Source: Coxiellaceae bacterium (GTDB taxonomy: Bacteria > Pseudomonadota > Gammaproteobacteria > Coxiellales > Coxiellaceae). From it: DNA of 64,000 nt. The position numbers were made by a program, and so were the translations under genes. Of the stretch, positions 8,182 to 17,472 are shown one piece after another. Every line of letters begins with the position of its first letter. The first letter of the stretch is position 1. The stretch covers positions 636,068 through 700,067 of the forward strand of contig JARGPC010000001.1 of NCBI GenBank assembly GCA_029212885.1. The letters run 5' to 3'. Under the pieces are notes generated by a model. That model worked only from the letters and a program-made list of their open reading frames with translations, searched no databases and had not been told where the DNA came from.

Positions 8182-8886
8182 ATGTCTAACTTTTTAAAAG
8201 CAATTACAGTTGCAGGGGTTTCTCTCGCAGCTACTTCTATCTTCGCCGGTGGTGTTGAGCAAGGTCCTATGATGGACGATATGTCAGGTATGTTTGTTGG
8301 TGTTGGTGCTGGTTACACAAGCTTGAATGCAAACACTTCTGATGTGACTCGTACAGTATCTGGTACTGTTACTACATTTGGTTCATTAGAATCAAGCACT
8401 GATGGTCTTGCTCCTTTTGGTCAAATTGGTTACTGGGGTAACTTTGATCAAAACTGGATGTGGGGTGTTAAAGGTTTCTACAAATACCTAAACGCTTCTG
8501 CAAATTACGTTCTTAATAACAACGCATTCACAGGTAACTTTGATACTGTTGTTACTCAAGAAGCTGGTGCTTTAGTGATGGCTGGTTACCACATGAACAA
8601 ATCCTTAGCCTATGTTGGCGTAGGTCCTGTTTGGATGCCAGTGCAAAGCAAAGTACGTAATGGCACAACTACATCAAATACACAAACCGGTTCATGGGGT
8701 GCTGTATTAGGTCTAGGCGTACGTTATGATGTAACACCAAGCTGGTTCTTGGATACTGAATACTCATATGCATTCACAGGCAAGAAATCTTACAGCACAA
8801 CTGTAAACAACACTACTTGGGCTCGCCAATTACGTGTTCACGTACAACAATTCGATGTTTCTGTAAACTATCGTTTTGCGATCTAA
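8182..8886 (+). CDS. Outer-membrane beta-barrel protein A
   Basis: This 234-residue protein has a signal peptide (MSNFLKAITVAGVSLAATSIFAGG) and alternating aromatic/hydrophobic strands ending in a C-terminal strand (FDVSVNYRFAI) typical of an eight-stranded OmpA-like or opacity-type barrel. The start is ATG 8182, with GGAG 6 bp upstream; upstream in-frame starts add a non-signal extension. It is the first of two tandem paralogues that share their leader and signal peptide almost letter for letter. Codons are even and T-rich (GGT, GCT), suggesting strong expression. The function is probably surface or porin-like. It is followed by its own terminator. Confidence 0.88.
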   Translation: MSNFLKAITVAGVSLAATSIFAGGVEQGPMMDDMSGMFVGVGAGYTSLNANTSDVTRTVSGTVTTFGSLESSTDGLAPFGQIGYWGNFDQNWMWGVKGFYKYLNASANYVLNNNAFTGNFDTVVTQEAGALVMAGYHMNKSLAYVGVGPVWMPVQSKVRNGTTTSNTQTGSWGAVLGLGVRYDVTPSWFLDTEYSYAFTGKKSYSTTVNNTTWARQLRVHVQQFDVSVNYRFAI

Positions 8887-8908
8887 TTACAAGTTTTTTG
8901 TAATTCCC

Positions 8909-8933
8909 AAAGGGTGCCTCGGCACCCTTTTTA
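8909..8933 (+). terminator. Terminator after barrel gene A
   Basis: The stem AAAGGGTGC/GCACCCTTT with a CTCG loop runs into a T tract, 22 bp after the stop codon. The same stem recurs after the second barrel gene. Confidence 0.85.
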
Positions 8934-9093
8934 GTTTCAGGGTTTCTCTGACGTCCTTTTGTGATTTTAAAATACCTTGCTCGCTATAAAGCCACGGCTT
9001 TTTTTTTAAATAATTTTCATATATAGTGATCGGCATAAAGCGGCTATTCTTTGTCTGCTTTTCTACTAGTAGTTTTAAAAATGGAGTTTATAA

Positions 9094-9792
9094 ATGTCTA
9101 ACTTTCTAAAAGCAGTTGCGCTTGCTGGGGTATCTCTCGCAGCTACTTCTTTGTTCGCTGGTGGTGTTGAATCCGCACCAATGATGGATGCATCAGGCGT
9201 ATTTATTGGTGTTGGTGGCGGTTATACCAGTATAAATGCTAACACTACCAATTTAACTAGAACTGGAACTAACTTTGGTAACTTTGAAGCCAGCACCGAT
9301 GGTTTGGCTCCTTTTGGCCAATTAGGTTACTGGGGTAACTTTAATCAAACCTGGATGTGGGGTGTAAAAGCTTTTTATAAATATACCAATGCTACAGCTA
9401 ACTATGTGCTAAGTAACAGCGTGAGAAACAATAACGTAGATACCATTGCTAACCAAGAAGCAGGTGCCTTGGTAATGGCTGGTTTCCATATGAATAAAAC
9501 TTTGGCCTATGTTGGTTTGGGTCCTGTCTGGATTCCAGTTGAAAGCAAAATTCGTGATAGCGTAACAACAGCCTTTAATGCAGACACACAACGCAGTAAC
9601 TGGGGCGCAATCTTTGGTCTAGGCGTCCGTTGTGATGTAACACCAAGCTGGTTCTTAGATACCGAATACTCTTATGCGTTCACGCCTAATGAGTCATACG
9701 GCAGAACAGTAAACGGCGTTAGTTGGTCAGCACGTAAGCGCATACATATACAACAAATCGATATGTCCGTAAACTATCGTTTTGCAATGTAA
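9094..9792 (+). CDS. Outer-membrane beta-barrel protein B (paralogue of A)
   Basis: This 232-residue protein is a close paralogue of the preceding barrel. It shares the signal peptide, the FGQ-GYWGNF-Q-WMWGVK core and the C-terminal strand MSVNYRFAM, and differs mainly in surface-loop positions (around residues 40-60, 105-115 and 150-165), as expected for exposed loops under selection. The leader CTACTAGTAGTTTT and the TGGAGTTTA ribosome-site region match those of gene A. It carries an unusual single Cys (GVRCDVTPSW) where A has Tyr. It is monocistronic, between two terminators. Confidence 0.88.
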   Translation: MSNFLKAVALAGVSLAATSLFAGGVESAPMMDASGVFIGVGGGYTSINANTTNLTRTGTNFGNFEASTDGLAPFGQLGYWGNFNQTWMWGVKAFYKYTNATANYVLSNSVRNNNVDTIANQEAGALVMAGFHMNKTLAYVGLGPVWIPVESKIRDSVTTAFNADTQRSNWGAIFGLGVRCDVTPSWFLDTEYSYAFTPNESYGRTVNGVSWSARKRIHIQQIDMSVNYRFAM

Positions 9793-9810
9793 TTGCACGA
9801 CATTCTAATC

Positions 9811-9838
9811 AAAGGGTGCTTCGGCACCCTTTTTTTTG
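9811..9838 (+). terminator. Terminator after barrel gene B
   Basis: The stem AAAGGGTGC/GCACCCTTT is closed by a TTCG tetraloop and followed by a run of T. It differs from the gene A terminator mainly in the loop. Confidence 0.9.
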
Positions 9839-9913
9839 TTTTTCCCTCAGATCAATACATAGTATAATGCCGCCCGGACTAAAGGCCGGGGCTCAGACCA
9901 ACATGGAATTTTG

Positions 9914-11143
9914 ATGAAGAAAACACTAAAAGAATTTATTCGGCGCGCCATGCTAATAACCCGCTTCTACAATCCGCAGCAAAAAAAAATTGAATGGTTA
10001 ATAAACCGTGTGTCTGAATTAGAAGACACCGTTAACAACAACCCCAACGGGCAGAGTAGTGTTGAAGTGAACACCAAGGCAATTCAATCTATATTACAGT
10101 CGATTGGTATAAACCAACCTCTAAACCAAATAAATGGCTTACAAGTCGCAGAGGCCATTAAAAGCAACCTATTTAAACATGCCAAATACAGCTCTGGGGG
10201 TAACCCCAACATACAACCCAACAGTGAGCCTAGAGTATTTTTCTTTCACCTACCCAAAACTGCTGGCACCTCCGTTTATTCTGAGCTTGTGCGTTTTTAC
10301 CACCCAATGAGCGTGTACTCTGCAAGACATATACTCAACTGTAAGTATGAAAACAGCATCTCTGAGTTAGCGCTACACTATGGGCTACAAAGTCAATGCA
10401 TTACTAATGAAGAATACATTCAACATTTCCCGCCTTATTTGTCGCGCCTTGTTAGTGGCCATTTTAGTTTTGATCTATTTAAACAATACATTGATGTGTT
10501 TGATTTTATCACCATACTGCGTAACCCTGCTGAACGATTATACTCAGAATTTAATTACTTAAAATTCACGTATGCTTCGCGAAACCAAACACATGCACCT
10601 GACACAGAAAAATTAAAATATCATTTTGGTAAAGAATATTTTGCTGACATAACGCTTCATCAGTTTATAGAACAAAACCCAGTAACTTCACACGGCTACA
10701 ATGATAACTTATTCGCACGACTACTGGCCAATAATGTTCAAAACACAGAAATACAACTAAAAGACTCCAGCTACAGTAAGCAGCACTACATAGATACAGC
10801 ACTAGATAATCTGAGTAAATTTAAGTTTGTTGGCTTCATAGAGGAGCTAGAGCAATTTGATCAATTTATGCAGAATAGGTACCAATTTAATGACTTCAAT
10901 GTATCTACCCGTAAAGAAAACATTACCAATAAGCTACTCAATAACAACGAAAAAACCTCTAAAAAAGAACTGTGGCAACAAAGTGGTTTCTCTTCTAAAA
11001 AGTCATGCCTTGAGTATATTAGTCAATCGCCAGCCTGCGCTATTGATAATCAAATTTATGCTGAAGCAGTCCGTCGCTATAGCAAAGGTCAGACACTAAA
11101 AAACACTGTACAACACCTATCTCAAACATCCACGAAAACATAG
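9914..11143 (+). CDS. Sulfotransferase family 2-like protein
   Basis: This 409-residue protein has the two PAPS-binding signatures of carbohydrate sulfotransferases: the 5'-phosphosulfate loop FHLPKTAGTSVYSE (around residues 111-124) and the 3'-phosphate motif LRNPAERLYSEF (around 202-213). The pattern resembles the heparan/chondroitin 2-O-sulfotransferase group (Sulfotransfer_2). About 100 N-terminal residues precede the domain and contain a predicted amphipathic segment (KKIEWLINRVSELED). There is no signal peptide. The start is ATG 9914; a TTG immediately before it is in frame. It is expected to sulfate a glycan or lipid, with the substrate unknown. A TATAAT at 9863-9868 could be its -10 element. 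Confidence 0.75.
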   Translation: MKKTLKEFIRRAMLITRFYNPQQKKIEWLINRVSELEDTVNNNPNGQSSVEVNTKAIQSILQSIGINQPLNQINGLQVAEAIKSNLFKHAKYSSGGNPNIQPNSEPRVFFFHLPKTAGTSVYSELVRFYHPMSVYSARHILNCKYENSISELALHYGLQSQCITNEEYIQHFPPYLSRLVSGHFSFDLFKQYIDVFDFITILRNPAERLYSEFNYLKFTYASRNQTHAPDTEKLKYHFGKEYFADITLHQFIEQNPVTSHGYNDNLFARLLANNVQNTEIQLKDSSYSKQHYIDTALDNLSKFKFVGFIEELEQFDQFMQNRYQFNDFNVSTRKENITNKLLNNNEKTSKKELWQQSGFSSKKSCLEYISQSPACAIDNQIYAEAVRRYSKGQTLKNTVQHLSQTSTKT

Positions 11144-12766
11144 CTAAGCAGATGAAATACCATACGCCACACCCAGTCCAATAGCTGGAGCCGCAATAAA
11201 GGTGCCCACTGCATAGGCCGCAGGGAATAAACGATGCTTCGCAGCCATATTGCCCAAACCACGCGCACCATCCAATAACTTTTTTCTCACCGGCTTAATC
11301 GGGTAAGCTAACAAAGTACCAATCACATTAAACGCCACGTGTGCAAGCGCCACTTGCAGTGCTTGCTTGGGGTGGCTCGTCGCCGCATAAGCCGCTAACA
11401 ACCCCGTAACCGTTGTTCCCATATTCGCGCCAAGCGTCAACGGGAACATTTCCTCCAGCGAAACAATGCCACCCGCACACAATGGCATCATCGCTGAAGT
11501 TGTTACCGAACTGGATTGCACAGCAACCGTAATGCCAGTACCAATCAACATCGTAACCAACGGGTGGAAACTTAATGCCTTCTTGAGCCCTTTAGCCAAA
11601 CCACCTTTGAGTACGTTTTTGAGGTTTTTCACTAAAAAATACAAACAAAAATATAAAATCACCACCGAACCAATCGTGCACACTAAACCTGCCGTAGTAT
11701 CAGATGCGCCTAACTCTTTTAACCAACCTCCCTTCAACAGAGGATTATCACATATCGAATCAGCACCGCTACAATCGTTTTTAGCTATCGCTTTTAACAC
11801 CTTTTTATCAGCTTGCGCAATATACTTAGCCACATCATCAATGATTTTTTCTGTCAGTGGGTTTTTCCACGGCTCACAAGTACCCTCACAAGGTTTTGGG
11901 TTACCAATCATCCACGCAGTCAACTCACCCAAGAAATCAAACCCCCACTGAAAGGGTAATAAAACAGTAACCGTCCCAATATTAAACAAATCATGGATAG
12001 TCGCACATGAAAAGCTACGACGCCTTTCCGCTTGTTGTGATTCAGTCATTTTCGAACCGCGCTTACAACACAAACCAGCGCGTTTTAACCAACCAATTGG
12101 TTGCTGGCCTGTGGGTAAGTGGGGGGCTTGAGCTGACTCTGCTGATTCTTTTGAGTCCGCAGGCGCAGGCATTGCTACCCGAGTGACACTTGCTTTATCA
12201 CCCTTAGCACTAAACAAAGCCACCAATGTATTGGTTACCGTAGTACCAATGTTCGCACCCATAATGGCGGAAATCGCATTTTGTACGCTCATCTCACCAG
12301 CACCAACCGCCGCAATAAACAATGACGTGCTAGTAGAAGAACTTTGTAATAAAACCGTGGCTAAAATACCGACCATCACACCACTAAAAGGGTTATCAAC
12401 AAAGTCAAACATCTTGGCGGAATCCCTACCACCTAAAATTTTCATACCAGTACCAAGGATTTTAAGGCTTAGCATAAACCCCCATAACAAACCAGCTGCA
12501 GCAACTGCTGAAGCTGCTCTGTTTTTCCAGCTTAAGTTGTTTTTGCCGGTCCACTCCTGCAAAATACGTTCTTGCTCCGTTAGCTGCTGATCACCGACTG
12601 TAGCTAAATCCCCAGCAAAAGCAGGGGCACCACCGGGTGTATTTAAGGGAATGTCATCCATACTAGGATCACGCTTTGCATCGGCAACCGTAATAAATTC
12701 CTCCTCAGGAAAAACGGTTAATTCAATATCTTTTGGTGCTGCAATAGATGATTCTTGACGGCTCAT
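11144..12766 (-). CDS. Na+/phosphate cotransporter, type II family
   Basis: This 540-residue inner-membrane protein contains the two inverted QSSS repeats of the Na/Pi cotransporter II family: LLQSSSTSTS at about residues 140-149 with GANIGTTVTN following, and VQSSSVTTSA near residue 416 with GANMGTTVTG following. Multiple hydrophobic segments lie around both. The first about 80 residues are hydrophilic and extend beyond the usual core, and a loop of about 150 residues with several cysteines separates the two halves. It likely imports phosphate driven by sodium. It is convergent with the sulfotransferase (stops adjacent) and has no operon partner. Confidence 0.88.
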   Translation of the reverse strand: MSRQESSIAAPKDIELTVFPEEEFITVADAKRDPSMDDIPLNTPGGAPAFAGDLATVGDQQLTEQERILQEWTGKNNLSWKNRAASAVAAAGLLWGFMLSLKILGTGMKILGGRDSAKMFDFVDNPFSGVMVGILATVLLQSSSTSTSLFIAAVGAGEMSVQNAISAIMGANIGTTVTNTLVALFSAKGDKASVTRVAMPAPADSKESAESAQAPHLPTGQQPIGWLKRAGLCCKRGSKMTESQQAERRRSFSCATIHDLFNIGTVTVLLPFQWGFDFLGELTAWMIGNPKPCEGTCEPWKNPLTEKIIDDVAKYIAQADKKVLKAIAKNDCSGADSICDNPLLKGGWLKELGASDTTAGLVCTIGSVVILYFCLYFLVKNLKNVLKGGLAKGLKKALSFHPLVTMLIGTGITVAVQSSSVTTSAMMPLCAGGIVSLEEMFPLTLGANMGTTVTGLLAAYAATSHPKQALQVALAHVAFNVIGTLLAYPIKPVRKKLLDGARGLGNMAAKHRLFPAAYAVGTFIAAPAIGLGVAYGISSA

Positions 12767-12919
12767 ACGCTTCGGTCTCCCACATTATTCCGATTCGAAA
12801 GGGCAACAAACTACTAGAAACTTATTACAAAAAAAAGAATGTCTTTATTGTTTTTTACTGACAATGACTTAGAGGCATGATTACATAAGTATATTAATCT
12901 ATTTAGGCGACACCCCTCC

Positions 12920-13018
12920 GTCATCCCGGAAAATGATGAAGTCATTTATCCGGGATCCAGGGTAATATATGGATCCCGGCTCGGAGGCCGGGATGACAAG
13001 CTCGAAACCGGGATGACA
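12920..13018. repeat. GTCATCCCGG-type intergenic palindromic repeat
   Basis: The element begins GTCATCCCGG and ends CCGGGATGAC, with an internal GGATCC and a trailing second GGGATGAC. It contains nested short palindromes. Several related copies occur in other gaps of this window. It lies downstream of glyS. Confidence 0.8.
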
Positions 13019-13025
13019 AATAAAG

Positions 13026-15098
13026 CTAATCCTGCAATAACGAAATATCTGCAACCTGTGTAAACAACTGCCGCAACTGTTGTAACATCGCTAAACGATT
13101 TGCGCGCTTTTTCTTGTCTTCGTCCATAATCATTACTTCATCAAAAAACGTATCCACTGGCTCTTTTAAACTCGATAATTGACTCAGTGCCTCAGCGTAA
13201 TCCGCCTTACCATACAAGGTTTCAACGCGCTTAGTTTGTTCTGCCAACTGTTTAGCTAAACCACTTTCTGCATCACTATCAAATAAAGCTTTATCCAATA
13301 CCTTTGGAATGTTTTTACTATCTTGTTTTTTTAGAATGTTACGCACACGCTTGTTCGCAGCAGCCAATGTCTGCGCCTCCGGTAATGATTGGAACTTTTT
13401 CACTGCCTGAATACGCAAATCAAAGTCTACCGGTTGCGTGGGCTGAATCGCAGCCACCGATTCAAACACATTCACACTCACCCCCTGATCAGCATAAAAT
13501 GCTTTCAGGCGATCAATACAAAAATCAAATGTATTTTGCACAGCATCTTTATTGCTTAATACGCCCTTGTAATTTTTATGTGCAACTTTTATCAACTCCA
13601 TCAAGTCCAATGGCATCGGCGTTTCAATTAAAATACGCAAAACACCCAAAGCCGCACGACGTAATGCAAACGGATCTTTATCACCTGTCGGAATTTGCTT
13701 AATACCAATAATACCCACCAAGGAGTCCAATTTATCAGCAATAGCAATACAAGCTCCTAAGCCACTGGCCGGGATTTGATCACCCGCAAACTTAGGCGAG
13801 TATTGTTCTTTTATTGCATCAATAACCTGTGAGTCTTCTTTATCATGCGTTGCGTAATAAGCACCCATCGTGCCTTGCAGCGAAGGAAACTCACCAACCA
13901 TCTCCGTTAACAAATCACACTTGACTAAATGAGCCGCACGCTTGGCCAACTTTTCATCTAATTTTAATTTGCGCGCCATCGCCGCCGCTAATAAACCAAT
14001 GCGATGTGCTTTTTCTGCCACGGTGCCTAATTGTTTCTGAAACACCACGCGCTCTAAAGCCTTACTGTGACCCGCTAGCGACTGCTTTAAGTCTTGGCGG
14101 TAGAAGAAGTCAGCATCGGATAAACGCGCGTTAATGACGCGCTCATTGCCTTTGACGATGACTTTGGGGTCTTTGCTAACAAGATTACTGACTAAAACAA
14201 AATATGGCTGCAAATTACCCTGGGGATCCGTCACCGCAAAACATTTTTGATGCGATTGCATTGAACAAATAAGTGCCTCAGCCGGTACTGCTAAAAAGTC
14301 GCGCTTAAATTCACCCAACATCACCACCGGCCACTCAACCAACGCGGTTACTTCAGATAATAAATCTTCATCCAATACAACTTTGCCATGCTTAGACACA
14401 ACCTGCTTAATTTGATCAAGAATAAGGCTTTGACGTTGCTGGTAGTTCACCACAACCTGACCTTCGTTTTTTAGCTGATCAACATAATCACTGGCTTGCT
14501 CTAAACTAATCGCCTCAGGGTGCATAAAACGATGACCGTAAGTTTTACGGTCTGCCTTAATATCAAACAACTTAGCCGACACAACCTGACGACCAAACAA
14601 CATCACTACCCATTTAACCGGTCGCACAAACTGCACATCACTATCCCCCCAACGCATTGGCTTTGGAATCGGCAGTTGATTAACCGCTTTTTGTACAACA
14701 TCAGGCAATAACTCCGCCGTGGATACCCCTGGTTTATCCACAGTACACTGCAAATAAGTGCCTTTTTCTGTCTCAACTTTTTCAACTTGATCAACAGATA
14801 CACCACAAGAACGTGCAAAACCCATGCAAGCCAGTGTAGGAGCACCCGTCTTGTCATAAGCCGCCGCTGCACTCGGACCCTGGCGCACAATCTTACGCGG
14901 TGGTTGCTTTACTACTAAACCATTAATCAAAACAGCCAAGCGACGCGGGGTCGCAAAACATTGACTCGCACCATATTGCAACTCAGCTTTCTGTAAACCC
15001 GCCTCAATCTGCTGCTGCAAAGTCTCCGCCAACATCAATAAAGATTTAGGAGGCAATTCCTCACAACCTATCTCAACCAAAAAATCTCTTGTTTCCAT
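13026..15098 (-). CDS. glyS: Glycyl-tRNA synthetase beta subunit
   Basis: This 690-residue beta subunit of the bacterial alpha2-beta2 glycyl-tRNA synthetase is needed for tRNA binding. The N-terminus LVEIGCEELPPKSL and the segments RRLAVLI and RPVKWVVMLFG are typical, and an anticodon-binding-like helical domain occupies the C-terminal third. Length matches the family (about 690). The ribosome site is AGAAGG upstream of ATG 15098. It is separated from glyQ by 228 bp holding palindromic repeats, unlike the compact glyQS of most relatives. Confidence 0.95.
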   Translation of the reverse strand: METRDFLVEIGCEELPPKSLLMLAETLQQQIEAGLQKAELQYGASQCFATPRRLAVLINGLVVKQPPRKIVRQGPSAAAAYDKTGAPTLACMGFARSCGVSVDQVEKVETEKGTYLQCTVDKPGVSTAELLPDVVQKAVNQLPIPKPMRWGDSDVQFVRPVKWVVMLFGRQVVSAKLFDIKADRKTYGHRFMHPEAISLEQASDYVDQLKNEGQVVVNYQQRQSLILDQIKQVVSKHGKVVLDEDLLSEVTALVEWPVVMLGEFKRDFLAVPAEALICSMQSHQKCFAVTDPQGNLQPYFVLVSNLVSKDPKVIVKGNERVINARLSDADFFYRQDLKQSLAGHSKALERVVFQKQLGTVAEKAHRIGLLAAAMARKLKLDEKLAKRAAHLVKCDLLTEMVGEFPSLQGTMGAYYATHDKEDSQVIDAIKEQYSPKFAGDQIPASGLGACIAIADKLDSLVGIIGIKQIPTGDKDPFALRRAALGVLRILIETPMPLDLMELIKVAHKNYKGVLSNKDAVQNTFDFCIDRLKAFYADQGVSVNVFESVAAIQPTQPVDFDLRIQAVKKFQSLPEAQTLAAANKRVRNILKKQDSKNIPKVLDKALFDSDAESGLAKQLAEQTKRVETLYGKADYAEALSQLSSLKEPVDTFFDEVMIMDEDKKKRANRLAMLQQLRQLFTQVADISLLQD

Positions 15099-15120
15099 CT
15101 TTTACGCCTTCTGCTCCACT

Positions 15121-15319
15121 GTCATGCCGGACTTGATCCGGCATCCAGGTATTATTTTTTTAACTCTCAGTTCAATCTTTTGCCTTGTCATTCCTGCGAA
15201 AGCAGGAATCCATACAGCGCAAAGCGCTGTATGGATCGCTTCGCGATCAATGGATCCCGGATCGGGGTCCGGGATGACAGTCTCTCCTCCGGGATGACAA
15301 ACTCATCACCCAAGATGAC
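15121..15319. repeat. Cluster of palindromic repeats between glyQ and glyS
   Basis: Two units are visible. The first, GTCATGCCGG to CCGGCATCC, is a short inverted pair. The second runs from GTCATTCCTGCGAAAGCAGG through an AGCGC...GCGCT hairpin to GGGATGACA. Trailing GGGATGACA and AAGATGACA copies follow. All relate to the repeat family elsewhere in the window. They would be transcribed within a glyQS message. Confidence 0.75.
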
Positions 15320-15326
15320 AAAACCT

Positions 15327-16217
15327 TTACACCGTCTGCTCTGCACACAACGGAAAACCCAATGCCTCGCGCGATTCATAATACGCCGAAGCCACCGCCT
15401 GCGCGAGCTTACGCACGCGCAAAATAAAACGCTGACGCTCCGTCACCGAGATCGCTTGACGTGCATCCAATAAATTAAATGTATGCGATGCTTTTAACAC
15501 CATCTCATACGCCACCAAAGGCAACGGCTGCTCAATCAAATAGGCCGCTTGCGATTCGTAAAAATCAAATTGCTTAAATAACGCATCCACATCGGCGTGC
15601 TCAAAGTTGTAAGTCGACATCTCAACTTCGTTCTGATGAAATACATCACCATAAGTCACCGGACCCGCTGGTGTCTCGGCCCAAACAATATCAAACATAC
15701 TGTCAACGCCCTGCACAAACATCGCTAAACGTTCCAAACCATATGTGATCTCACCTGTCACCGGCTTACACTCCAAACCACCCACCTGCTGAAAGTAAGT
15801 AAACTGCGTTACCTCCATACCGTCTTGCCATACTTCCCAACCCAATCCCCACGCACCTAACGTCGGCGATTCCCAGTTGTCTTCAACAAAACGTATATCA
15901 TGCACCAACGGATCAATGCCCAACGCGCGCAAGGAATCCAAATACAATTCCTGAATATCGTCAGGCGATGGCTTTAATACCACCTGAAATTGATAATAAT
16001 GTTGCGTACGATTAGGATTATCACCATATCGCCCATCCGTCGGGCGACGCGACGGTTGCACAAACGCCGCATTCCAAGGCTCCGGACCAATCGCTTTCAA
16101 AAAAGTCGCCGGATGAAACGTGCCCGCACCCACTTCCATATCGTACGGCTGCAAAACTACACAACCTTGCTCCGCCCAAAAACGTTGCAACGTCAATATC
16201 ATTTCTTGAAAAACCAT
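15327..16217 (-). CDS. glyQ: Glycyl-tRNA synthetase alpha subunit
   Basis: This 296-residue catalytic alpha subunit forms glycyl-adenylate. The highly conserved N-terminus is intact ([17 protein letters not shown], then [11 protein letters not shown], and [14 protein letters not shown]). The start ATG 16217 has AGAAGGGC about 10 bp upstream. That ribosome site lies inside the first unit of a 75-bp tandem repeat, so the leader of this essential gene has been triplicated. It is followed by glyS on the same strand. Confidence 0.96.
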   Translation of the reverse strand: MVFQEMILTLQRFWAEQGCVVLQPYDMEVGAGTFHPATFLKAIGPEPWNAAFVQPSRRPTDGRYGDNPNRTQHYYQFQVVLKPSPDDIQELYLDSLRALGIDPLVHDIRFVEDNWESPTLGAWGLGWEVWQDGMEVTQFTYFQQVGGLECKPVTGEITYGLERLAMFVQGVDSMFDIVWAETPAGPVTYGDVFHQNEVEMSTYNFEHADVDALFKQFDFYESQAAYLIEQPLPLVAYEMVLKASHTFNLLDARQAISVTERQRFILRVRKLAQAVASAYYESREALGFPLCAEQTV

Positions 16218-16220
16218 TTA

Positions 16221-16460
16221 TTTACGCCCTTCTGCCTATGTATTTTTTATACCTCCATAGTAGAGATATATTCACATCTAACACTACCAAGACCTTTTAC
16301 GCCCTTCTGCCTATGTATTTTTTATACCTCCATAGTAGAGATATATTCACATCTAACACTACCAAGACCTTTTACGCCCTTCTGCCTATGTATTTTTTAT
16401 ACCTCCATAGTAGAGATATATTCACATTTCACACTACCAAGGCCTTTTACGCCCTTCTGC
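16221..16460. repeat. 75-bp tandem repeat over the glyQ leader (three copies plus a partial fourth)
   Basis: Units start at 16221, 16296 and 16371, with a partial fourth at 16446. The first two are identical over 75 bp and the third differs at three positions. On the minus strand each unit carries a purine-rich AGAAGGGCGTAAA (the glyQ ribosome site in the proximal unit) and a GGAGGTATAAAAAAT stretch. Because 75 is a multiple of three, long open frames cross it with a 25-residue periodicity, but these are not credible proteins. The remaining intergenic bases up to 16615 hold the palindromic element listed next and a CGACAACGTCG hairpin. Confidence 0.92.
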
Positions 16461-16483
16461 TCATGCGTTCTTTAAATCACTTT

Positions 16484-16556
16484 GTCATTCCGGAAAACGA
16501 CGCAGTCGTTTATCCGGAATCCAGAAACACAGATCCCGGCTCAAGGCCGGGATGAC
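16484..16556. repeat. GTCATTCCGG-type palindromic repeat
   Basis: It starts GTCATTCCGG, has an AACGACGCAGTCGTT internal inverted repeat, and ends GGCCGGGATGAC. It lies between com1 and glyQ and is a variant of the family at 12920, 15121, 31101 and 44533. Confidence 0.78.
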
Positions 16557-16615
16557 AGTTAACTCTTAACTCTAAATCCCGGAAAAACGACAACGTCGCT
16601 CTCCGGGGTAACGTT

Positions 16616-17413
16616 CTACTGTTTAGCTGCCGCGTTTGTGCTCTCTACTGACTGAATAGCTGCTTCCAATCCAGCTTGTGAAGTCGCACCCGGAATAAAC
16701 TTAAACTCTGTTCCAGCACGGTTACCAACAATAAACGCAGGCGTTCCAACTAACTGCAGTTTTTGTGCCAGTTTAAAGTCGTCTTTAACCACTTTATCAA
16801 TCTCTGGGCTCTTCATGTCTTTGTCCAACTGCTTCATGTTAAGACCCACTTTTTTAGCCGCTGCCAATACTTTCGCATTGTTCAACGGATTAGCTGTCTT
16901 CATCAACGCTTGATGGAAAGCCTGGTACTTGCCTTGCTTGTTAGCAGCAAGCGCTGCTTTAGCTGCAAATTGTGAATCCGCACCAAAAATCGGTAATTCT
17001 TTGTAAACCACGCGCAAGTTTTTATTCGCTGCCATCACTTTTTCAACAACAGGTTCCATTTCTTTACAATGCCCACATTGATAATCAAAGAACTCAACCA
17101 ATGTCACTGTGCCTTTTGGATTACCACCAACCGGTGAATCTGCGTTAGCGAAAATGTCGTGTGCATTGCTCTTAATCGCCGCTAATGCCACCGCTTGTTC
17201 TTTTTTAGCTGCTTGCTCACGTAACTTAACTGAAGCCGCAACCAACACTTTAGGGTTATTCACAATATAATCGTAAATAATCTTATGCATCGCACTAACT
17301 TGTGCCGGCGTAAACTCAGCTGAACTCGCTGCAGCCGGTGCCGCCATACCTGAAGTTAAAAAACCCAACCCTACGCTAGCAATAGCGCCAATTGCAAATT
17401 GTCTGAATTTCAC
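16616..17413 (-). CDS. Com1/DsbA-like secreted thiol oxidoreductase
   Basis: This 265-residue exported protein has a DsbA/thioredoxin-like domain with the redox motif CGHC at residues 113-116 and the cis-Pro loop VGTPAFIVGN near residue 221. The N-terminal signal peptide (MKFRQFAIGAIASVGLGFL...) is followed by an Ala-rich linker and a helical dimerisation region (about 35-95). The architecture resembles Coxiella Com1 and Legionella DsbA2. I choose GTG 17413 because AAAGGA lies 9 bp upstream and the signal peptide then starts correctly; a GTG at 17458 would add 15 residues. It probably forms or isomerises disulfides in the envelope, with the DsbB encoded at 58.8 kb as a possible partner (inference). 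Confidence 0.85.
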   Translation of the reverse strand: MKFRQFAIGAIASVGLGFLTSGMAAPAAASSAEFTPAQVSAMHKIIYDYIVNNPKVLVAASVKLREQAAKKEQAVALAAIKSNAHDIFANADSPVGGNPKGTVTLVEFFDYQCGHCKEMEPVVEKVMAANKNLRVVYKELPIFGADSQFAAKAALAANKQGKYQAFHQALMKTANPLNNAKVLAAAKKVGLNMKQLDKDMKSPEIDKVVKDDFKLAQKLQLVGTPAFIVGNRAGTEFKFIPGATSQAGLEAAIQSVESTNAAAKQ

Positions 17414-17472
17414 GTTGAAATGTCCTTTGATAGTTTTGAAAGAATTTAAGCTAGCCACACAATATACGCTTG

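Noticed and set aside
16221-16460. CRISPR array
   Set aside because: Repeats are head-to-tail with no unique spacers and there are no cas genes.
15990-16555. Open frames with a 25-residue repeat (MYFLYLHSRDIF...) on the plus strand
   Set aside because: They arise because the 75-bp tandem repeat is a multiple of three; they overlap glyQ antisense and a palindromic repeat and have no ribosome site.
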